Shown here piece after piece: positions 5,907 through 9,961 of a stretch of 9,961 bases of DNA (its first letter is position 1; the number at the start of each line of letters is the position of its first letter). Position numbers and translations under genes: made by a program. Origin of the DNA: Afipia sp. (GTDB lineage Bacteria > Pseudomonadota > Alphaproteobacteria > Rhizobiales > Xanthobacteraceae); NCBI GenBank assembly GCA_020056155.1, contig JAGVII010000403.1, positions 1 through 9,961 on the forward strand, in the 5' to 3' direction. The notes under the pieces are model-generated. The model saw nothing but the letters and a program-made list of their open reading frames with translations. It made no database searches and had not been told where the DNA came from.

Positions 5907-8303
5907 GTGGTTGCAAATACGGACGGCGGAAAAAGTTGTTGCGGCGGACACGATCACGCCGGCCACGATCATGCCGGTCATGTCCACGCGCACCATGCGC
6001 ATGCCGATGCCGACGGGCGGGTCATCGATCCGGTCTGCGGCATGCGCGTCGATCCGCTGACGACCAAGCATCGCCTCGACTACAAGGGGCAGGACTACTT
6101 CTTCTGCTCGGGACGATGCCGCACGCGCTTCGAGGCCGAGCCGGAAAAGTTCCTGGCGCCGAAACCGTCCGCGCCTGAAGAGAAACTGCCGGAAGGCACC
6201 GTCTATACCTGCCCGATGCATCCTGAAGTGCGTCAGGTCGGGCCGGGAAGCTGCCCGATCTGCGGCATGGCGCTGGAGCCCGAGACCGTTTCGCTCGACG
6301 ACAAGCCCGATCCCGAACTGATCGACATGACGCGCCGGTTCTGGATCGCGCTGGCGCTGACGCTGCCGGTGTTCGTCATCGACATGGCGGCGCATCTTGG
6401 CGGCATGCACCTGCTGCCGGCGCAGACATCCAACTGGCTGTCGTTCGCGCTGGCGACCCCGGTGGTGCTGTGGGCGGGCTGGCCTTTCTTCGAGCGCGGC
6501 TGGCAGTCGGTCAAAACGCGCAACCTCAACATGTTCACGCTGATCGCGATGGGCACCGGCGTGGCCTATGTCTACAGCGTGGTCACGACCCTGGCGCCGC
6601 AGGTGTTTCCCGACGCATTCCGCGATCACCACGGCGCGGTCGCGGTGTATTTCGAAGCGGCCGCGGTGATTACCGTTCTGGTGCTGCTCGGTCAGGTGCT
6701 CGAACTGCGCGCCCGCGCGCAAACCTCCGGCGCGATCCGTGCGTTGCTGGGCCTGGCGCCGAAGACCGCCCGCCGCATCTCGCCGGCGGGCGACGAGGAC
6801 ATCGACATCGACGCCATTGCGGTGGGCGATCTGTTGCGGGTGCGGCCGGGCGAGAAAATTCCTATCGACGGCGTCGTGACCGAAGGCTCGTCGCTGGTGG
6901 ATGAATCCCTCGTCACCGGCGAGTCGATGCCGGTGAAGAAGGCCGTGGGCACCCAGGTGATCGGCGGCACGGTCAATCAGAGCGGCGGGCTCGTGATCCG
7001 TGCCGAGAAGATCGGCCGCGACACCATGCTGGCGCGGATCGTCGATCTGGTGGCGCGGGCGCAGCGCTCGCGCGCGCCGGTGCAGCGTCTGGCAGATCAC
7101 GTCGCGGGCTGGTTCGTTCCGGTGGTGATCGCGGTGGCGGTTGCGGCGTTCGCGGCGTGGGCCGTATTCGGTCCGGAGCCGCGCTTCACCTACGCGCTGG
7201 TCGCGGCGGTGACCGTGCTGATCATCGCGTGCCCTTGTGCGCTCGGTCTCGCCACCCCGATGTCGATCATGGTCGGTGTTGGCCGTGGCGCGCGTTCCGG
7301 CATTCTCATTCGTGACGCCGAAGCGCTGGAGCGGATGGAGAAGGTCGACACATTGGTGATCGACAAGACCGGCACGCTCACGGAAGGAAAGCCGAAGGTT
7401 GTGGCGATTGCCGCCGCCGATGGGATCTCGCGCAACGAACTGCTGCGGCTCGCCGCCAGTGTCGAGCGCGCCAGCGAACATCCCTTGGCGTTCGCGATCC
7501 TGAACGCGGCGAAGGAAGAAGGCATTGAACTCGGCGACGTGCAGGACTTCGATTCCCCCGTCGGCAAGGGCGCCATTGGTACGGTCGATGGCCGCCGCAT
7601 CGTGATCGGCAATGCCGTGATCATGCAGCAGTCGAGCATCGGCATCGCGGCGCTCGAGGCCGAGGCGCGGACGCAGCGCGAGCGCGGCGCGACCGCGATC
7701 TACGTGGCGGTCGATGGCCGTGCCGCCGGCGTCATTGCCATCGCCGATCCGGTCAAGCCGGGCGCCCAGGATGCGCTCCGGCAGTTGCGCGACGACGGGC
7801 TGCGCATCGTCATGCTGACCGGCGACAACGTCACCACGGCGCAGGCCGTGGCGAAGACGCTCGGCATCACCGAGGTCGAGGCCGACGTCCTGCCCGAACG
7901 CAAGGGCGACGTGGTCTCAATGCTGCGCGGCGAGGGCCGCGTGGTGGCGATGGCCGGCGACGGCATCAACGATGCGCCCGCGCTAGCAGCCGCCGATGTC
8001 GGCATCGCCATGGGCAGCGGCACCGACGTGGCGATCGAGAGTTCTGGCATCACGCTGCTGCGCGGCGATCTGATCGGGCTGGTGGAGGCGCGCCAGCTGT
8101 CGCGCGCGACCATGCGCAACATCCGTCAGAACCTCGTATTCGCCTTCCTCTATAACGCGGCAGGCGTTCCGGTCGCGGCCGGCGTGCTGTATCCGGTATT
8201 CGGGATCCTGCTGTCGCCGATGCTGGGCGCGGCGGCCATGGCGCTGTCGTCGGTCAGCGTGATCGGCAATGCGCTGCGGCTGGCGCGGGCGCGGTTGCAC
8301 TAG
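5907..8303 (+). CDS. copA: Cu(I)-exporting P1B-type ATPase with YHS and CPICGM-type metal-binding N-terminus
   Basis: This is a 798-residue copper (possibly silver) efflux pump of the inner membrane. The N-terminus has a His-rich tail with two HDHAG repeats (15-32), a YHS domain (about 38-83: DPVCGM, then FFCSGRC), and a heavy-metal-binding module CPMHPEV...CPICGM (102-121). There is no GMTCxxC HMA domain. The core is complete: TGES (337-340), CPC in membrane helix 6 (442-444), phosphorylation motif DKTGT (486-490), His-Pro for nucleotide binding (525-526), TGDN (638-641), GDGINDAP (685-692), and the Cu(I)-specific Asn742/Tyr749 and Met778-Ser781-Ser782 in helices 7 and 8. GTG at 5907 is chosen because AAGGAG lies seven bases upstream. 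It is divergent from csoR and shares its operator, so Cu(I)-induced expression is expected. Its 3' end overlaps the convergent DapA-family gene by 50 bp. Confidence 0.95.
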   Translation: MVANTDGGKSCCGGHDHAGHDHAGHVHAHHAHADADGRVIDPVCGMRVDPLTTKHRLDYKGQDYFFCSGRCRTRFEAEPEKFLAPKPSAPEEKLPEGTVYTCPMHPEVRQVGPGSCPICGMALEPETVSLDDKPDPELIDMTRRFWIALALTLPVFVIDMAAHLGGMHLLPAQTSNWLSFALATPVVLWAGWPFFERGWQSVKTRNLNMFTLIAMGTGVAYVYSVVTTLAPQVFPDAFRDHHGAVAVYFEAAAVITVLVLLGQVLELRARAQTSGAIRALLGLAPKTARRISPAGDEDIDIDAIAVGDLLRVRPGEKIPIDGVVTEGSSLVDESLVTGESMPVKKAVGTQVIGGTVNQSGGLVIRAEKIGRDTMLARIVDLVARAQRSRAPVQRLADHVAGWFVPVVIAVAVAAFAAWAVFGPEPRFTYALVAAVTVLIIACPCALGLATPMSIMVGVGRGARSGILIRDAEALERMEKVDTLVIDKTGTLTEGKPKVVAIAAADGISRNELLRLAASVERASEHPLAFAILNAAKEEGIELGDVQDFDSPVGKGAIGTVDGRRIVIGNAVIMQQSSIGIAALEAEARTQRERGATAIYVAVDGRAAGVIAIADPVKPGAQDALRQLRDDGLRIVMLTGDNVTTAQAVAKTLGITEVEADVLPERKGDVVSMLRGEGRVVAMAGDGINDAPALAAADVGIAMGSGTDVAIESSGITLLRGDLIGLVEARQLSRATMRNIRQNLVFAFLYNAAGVPVAAGVLYPVFGILLSPMLGAAAMALSSVSVIGNALRLARARLH

Positions 8304-9195
8304 TGCGGGCTGCGATGTCCCGGTCGAGCCGCGCCGCGAGTTCCGAGCTGACCTCCGTCATCGGCAGGCGCAGCTCGGGGCTGTCGATCAGTCCGGTGCG
8401 CCACAGCCAGTACTTGATCGGCGCGGGGCTCGGTTCGGAAAACAAAAGCTTCGTCAGATCGGAGACCGAGCGCCAGCGGATCAGCGCTCCGTCTCGGTCG
8501 CCCGCCGCCAGCAACTTGACGACCGACGCAAAAGCTTCGGTTTCGATATGCGCCGATGCGAGAATGGCGCCGTCTGCGCCGTCGGCCAGCGCATCCCAGG
8601 TTTGCGCATCCTCGCCGGTCAGCACCGCAAAACGGGCCGGGCGCCGGTGCAGCAGTTCGATGGATTGAGCGCGGATCGCACAGCAATCCTTGAGCCCGAC
8701 GATGTTCTGATGATCTGCCAGTTGCAGCATCGCATCATTGCCGAGATTGACGCCGGTCCGGTAGGGAATGTTGTAGATCATGACGGGATGCGCGGCCCGG
8801 TCGGCAAGGGCGCTGAAATGCCTGATCATCCCGTTTTGCGTTGGCCGTGAGTAATACGGACAGGAGATCAGATAGCCGTCGATCGGCCACGCAGCCGTTC
8901 TCCGCAGCGTGTCCAGCAGCGCCCGTGTATCGCTGCCGGACAGGCCGAGGCAGATCGGAAGTTCCTTGCCGCTGCTGGCGACTTCGTCGCGCACGATGGC
9001 AACCAGCCTCACAGCCTCCTCCGTCGTCAGGGTGAGACCTTCGCCGGTGGTGGCGGTAAGGATCATTCCGTCGATCGGCCGGGCGGCATAGTGCCGGACC
9101 AGACGCCGCAGCGAGGCGTCGTCGAGATCTCCGTCATGAAACGGCGTGATAAGCGGCAGCCACAGGCCTTGCAGGCGCGAGCGAAGGTTGGTCAT
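8254..9195 (-). CDS. Dihydrodipicolinate synthase (DapA) family aldolase/lyase
   Basis: This is a 313-residue cytoplasmic class I aldolase-type TIM barrel. Family marks are: ATTGEG (48-53, Thr-Thr for substrate carboxylate), [10 protein letters not shown] (113-122), YNIPYRTG (141-148) with catalytic Tyr141 and the Arg that binds the DapA substrate carboxylate, Schiff-base Lys169 in GLKD, GADGAI (206-211), and [11 protein letters not shown] (251-261), typical of DapA proper. After Lys169 it reads DCCAIRAQS rather than the usual EATGD, so it is a diverged member. It may make 4-hydroxytetrahydrodipicolinate from pyruvate and aspartate semialdehyde, or be a paralog acting on another 2-oxo acid. 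GGAG at good spacing precedes ATG 9195. The last 15 residues (Ala/Pro-rich) are encoded inside the convergent ATPase gene and look like a tail extension. A terminator 36 nt upstream suggests attenuation. Confidence 0.88.
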   Translation of the reverse strand: MTNLRSRLQGLWLPLITPFHDGDLDDASLRRLVRHYAARPIDGMILTATTGEGLTLTTEEAVRLVAIVRDEVASSGKELPICLGLSGSDTRALLDTLRRTAAWPIDGYLISCPYYSRPTQNGMIRHFSALADRAAHPVMIYNIPYRTGVNLGNDAMLQLADHQNIVGLKDCCAIRAQSIELLHRRPARFAVLTGEDAQTWDALADGADGAILASAHIETEAFASVVKLLAAGDRDGALIRWRSVSDLTKLLFSEPSPAPIKYWLWRTGLIDSPELRLPMTEVSSELAARLDRDIAARTSATAPAPAAAHCRSR

Positions 9196-9235
9196 TGGTC
9201 CATCTCCATCAGGTCAGGCCGGAGACGGGACAAAT

Positions 9236-9260
9236 AAAAACCCCGTCCTCGCGGCGGGGG
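9236..9260 (-). terminator. Intrinsic terminator upstream of the DapA-family gene
   Basis: On the minus strand CCCCG (9259-9255) and CGGGG (9245-9241) pair, with CC/GG extending inside, followed at once by TTTTT (9240-9236) and then ATTT. This is a canonical intrinsic terminator. It lies between the leader promoter and the start codon at 9195, with no room for another full promoter after it. Confidence 0.85.
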
Positions 9261-9308
9261 TTCGGGATCAAGCTTGAGCGAGACAATTATCGCGCGCGTC
9301 GATCTCCA

Positions 9309-9331
9309 GTCCCCGGGCGGGGACCTTTTTT
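9309..9331 (+). terminator. Plus-strand intrinsic terminator inside the minus-strand leader
   Basis: GTCCCC-GGGC-GGGGAC (9309-9324) is a perfect 6-bp GC hairpin followed by C and TTTTTT (9326-9331). On the plus strand this is a textbook intrinsic terminator, yet no plus-strand gene ends nearby; the last one stops at 8303. It implies an antisense or unannotated short plus transcript, or simply the U-tract shadow of the AAAAAA loop of the minus-strand RNA. Confidence 0.6.
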
Positions 9332-9367
9332 CGACAGCGTTGCGCACGAATTCGCGATCATGCGCCG

Positions 9368-9396
9368 AGAGTGATTTGAGGTGGCTGCCTTGTCAA
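9368..9396 (-). promoter_or_regulatory. Candidate promoter of the second small RNA / DapA-family leader
   Basis: On the minus strand a perfect -35 TTGACA (9396-9391) is followed after 17 bp by CACTCT (9373-9368), a poor -10 (2/6). It begins 12 bp after the U-tract of the preceding terminator. The strong -35 and tight placement support it; the -10 makes it uncertain. Confidence 0.45.
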
Positions 9397-9407
9397 CGTA
9401 TGGGCAG

Positions 9408-9433
9408 AAAAAAGACCGGGCTAGAGAGCCCGG
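9408..9433 (-). terminator. Intrinsic terminator of the first small RNA
   Basis: CCGGGCT-CTCT-AGCCCGG on the minus strand (9433-9416) is a 7-bp GC-rich hairpin followed by TC and then TTTTTT (9413-9408). The plus-strand side is also followed by T-rich sequence (TGTTTAGTTTTT), so it may work in both directions. Confidence 0.88.
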
Positions 9434-9544
9434 CCTGTTTAGTTTTTGGCCACGTGAGGCCGACACAATCACCTTCCAAGAGGGATAACTGAGCGCGCGT
9501 TCCGCTGGAGGAGGGGGACAGTGCGCAGAACGCTCATTCAGTGT
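9408..9544 (-). ncRNA. Candidate AbcR/cuckoo-type sRNA with anti-Shine-Dalgarno loop
   Basis: A transcript of about 137 nt on the minus strand runs from a promoter at 9580-9551 to an intrinsic terminator. Stem 1 is TGAGCG (9536-9531) with CGCTCA (9495-9490), continued after a 4-nt bulge by TTCTGC with GCGGAA. It exposes a 19-nt loop carrying CCCCCUCCUCC (9517-9507), an anti-Shine-Dalgarno sequence. Stem 2 is GGCC-TCACGT-GGCC (9461-9448), followed by an A-rich single strand (AAAAACTAAACA) suitable for Hfq. Stem 3 is the terminator. Such CU-rich loops mark the alphaproteobacterial alpha-r15/AbcR and CcsR/cuckoo sRNAs, which block translation of transporter mRNAs. The LsrB/VtlR-like LysR gene just upstream strengthens the AbcR reading. 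The structure is seen; the family is inferred. Confidence 0.6.
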
Positions 9545-9550
9545 GGAGAT

Positions 9551-9580
9551 AGTATGGGCCTCGATTTCCCCTTCGGACAA
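9551..9580 (-). promoter_or_regulatory. Candidate promoter of the first small RNA
   Basis: On the minus strand TTGTCC (9580-9575) and CATACT (9556-9551) are separated by 18 bp, matching sigma-70 hexamers 4/6 and 4/6. Transcription would start near 9544, just before stem 1. A LysR binding site could lie upstream but none is distinct enough to call. Confidence 0.5.
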
Positions 9581-9615
9581 CGCCGATCCCGGAATGTCAG
9601 TCATGCTCAGGATGC

Positions 9616-9639
9616 GGGCTCAAACGTCCGTTTGAACCC
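9616..9639 (-). terminator. Hairpin immediately after the LysR gene
   Basis: GGGTTCAAACG and CGTTTGAGCCC pair on the minus strand, beginning two bases after the LysR stop codon. There is one G-U wobble and a very small loop. No U-tract follows, so it may end or protect the LysR transcript only in part. Confidence 0.5.
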
Positions 9640-9641
9640 AA

Positions 9642-9961
9642 TCAGGACGGCCAGCGTTGCGCCTTACTCACGATAAAATCACGGAAAACCTGCACGCGCG
9701 CCACCGACTTCAATTCTTCGGGATAAACAAAATATGTATCCAATTGAATCGAGTCGGCTTCGCTGAACAGCTGCACCAGCCGGTTATTGTCCTCGACGAG
9801 GTAGTCCGGCAGCGCGGCGATGCCCAGGCCCTGCTGACAGGCGCGCACCAGACCCAGAATGTTGTTGACCTTGAATACGGCTTCGCGCGGGCCGGAGCCG
9901 TTGCGGTTGGCGTCGACCAGCCAGTTCCGGTTCTGCAGGTGCTGCGGCACGTTCTGGTCGC
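9642..9961 (-). CDS. LysR-family transcriptional regulator, C-terminal part (LsrB/VtlR-like), cut by window edge
   Basis: The frame is open to the window edge and ends in TGA at 9644-9642, giving the last 106 residues of an effector-binding (PBP2-like) domain. Family marks are 'FKVNNILGLVRACQQGLGIAALPDYLV', the usual LysR 'GxGIAxLPxxxv' motif, and the tail 'DTYFVYPEELKSVARVQVFRDFIVSKAQRW', which from memory is very close to the C-termini of rhizobial/Brucella LsrB and VtlR. These regulators govern redox and transport genes and activate abcR small RNAs. The N-terminal helix-turn-helix lies outside the window. Immediately downstream on the same strand are two small-RNA candidates. Family certain; subgroup likely. 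Confidence 0.9.
   Translation of the reverse strand, partial: DQNVPQHLQNRNWLVDANRNGSGPREAVFKVNNILGLVRACQQGLGIAALPDYLVEDNNRLVQLFSEADSIQLDTYFVYPEELKSVARVQVFRDFIVSKAQRWPS

Larger units (their letters stand above)
9232..9361 (-). ncRNA. Candidate structured small RNA or attenuator leader before the DapA-family gene
   Basis: From a promoter with consensus -35 (9391-9396) to an intrinsic terminator, about 130 nt on the minus strand fold into nested helices. ATCGCG (9358-9353) pairs with CGCGAT (9294-9289). GTCGA (9335-9331) pairs with TCGAC (9302-9298). GTCCCC-GCCC-GGGGAC lies at 9324-9309, with a symmetric 6x6 internal loop between the last two. The final hairpin CCCCG.../CGGGG plus TTTTT ends it 36 nt before the DapA-family ATG. 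A 24-codon frame beginning MIANSCATLSKKG lies inside but has no run of regulatory codons. It may be a free sRNA, a transcription-attenuating leader, or both. Confidence 0.5.

Noticed and set aside
5892..7481. 529-aa open frame antisense to the copper ATPase gene
   Set aside because: His/Arg-rich shadow of a well-defined P-type ATPase; no own start signals or motifs.
9287..9604. 105-aa minus-strand frame across the gap before the DapA-family gene
   Set aside because: It runs through the strong terminator at 9408-9433 and both RNA candidates, and has no recognisable protein pattern.
9240..9620. tmRNA, 6S, RNase P or SRP RNA in the gene-free stretch
   Set aside because: No tag-peptide reading frame, no RNase P or SRP signature sequences, and lengths and hairpins do not fit.
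1..9961. CRISPR array, insertion sequence or prophage
   Set aside because: No regularly spaced repeats, transposase or integrase motifs were seen; the only repeats are the 32-bp pair and the 15-bp HDHAG duplication.

Overview
The window reads as chromosome of an alphaproteobacterium of the Bradyrhizobium/Rhodopseudomonas/Afipia type (Nitrobacteraceae). The evidence is strongly GC-rich coding sequence with long antisense shadow frames, two Phasin_2-type phasins, a tRNA-His without G-1 and with A73, an MHYT-GGDEF-EAL protein, and a LysR regulator whose C-terminus resembles the rhizobial LsrB/VtlR group. This assignment rests on pattern recognition only; no search was run.

Layout. Left edge: the first 41 codons of a probable PAS sensor kinase (minus), divergent from two phasin genes (464-838 and 1051-1476, plus). 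The second phasin has a promoter overlapping a PhaR-like motif. A tRNA-His follows (1668-1744). Just behind it lies a 32-bp relic of the 3' end of a c-di-GMP gene, then an unrecognised 279-aa protein gene (1927-2766), then the intact MHYT-GGDEF-EAL gene (2901-5312, minus) whose own 3' end is the other copy of that 32-bp sequence. The stretch 1775-2900 therefore looks like a small insertion or rearrangement scar. A strong 13-bp hairpin separates the two convergent genes.

Copper module. csoR (5584-5859, minus) and a Cu(I) P1B ATPase (5907-8303, plus) are divergent across 47 bp. That gap holds a perfect TATACCC-N5-GGGTATA operator lying inside the spacer of a near-consensus csoR promoter. csoR appears to be transcribed as a leaderless mRNA. 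The ATPase has a His-rich tail, a YHS domain and a second CPMH...CPICGM metal-binding module in place of an HMA domain.

Right end. A DapA-family lyase gene (8254-9195, minus) overlaps the 3' end of the ATPase gene tail-to-tail by 50 bp. Upstream of it, a gene-free stretch of about 440 bp lies in front of a partial LysR regulator gene (9642-9961, minus). This stretch is the most interesting part of the window. On the minus strand it holds two tandem promoter-hairpin-terminator units of about 130-137 nt, which I read as two small RNAs. The first carries a CCCCCUCCUCC anti-Shine-Dalgarno loop and an A-rich linker before an intrinsic terminator, the architecture of alphaproteobacterial AbcR/alpha-r15 and 'cuckoo' sRNAs. 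Its position beside an LsrB/VtlR-like gene supports that reading. The second is a nested three-helix RNA whose terminator stands 36 nt before the DapA-family start codon, so it may be a free sRNA, a transcription attenuator, or both.
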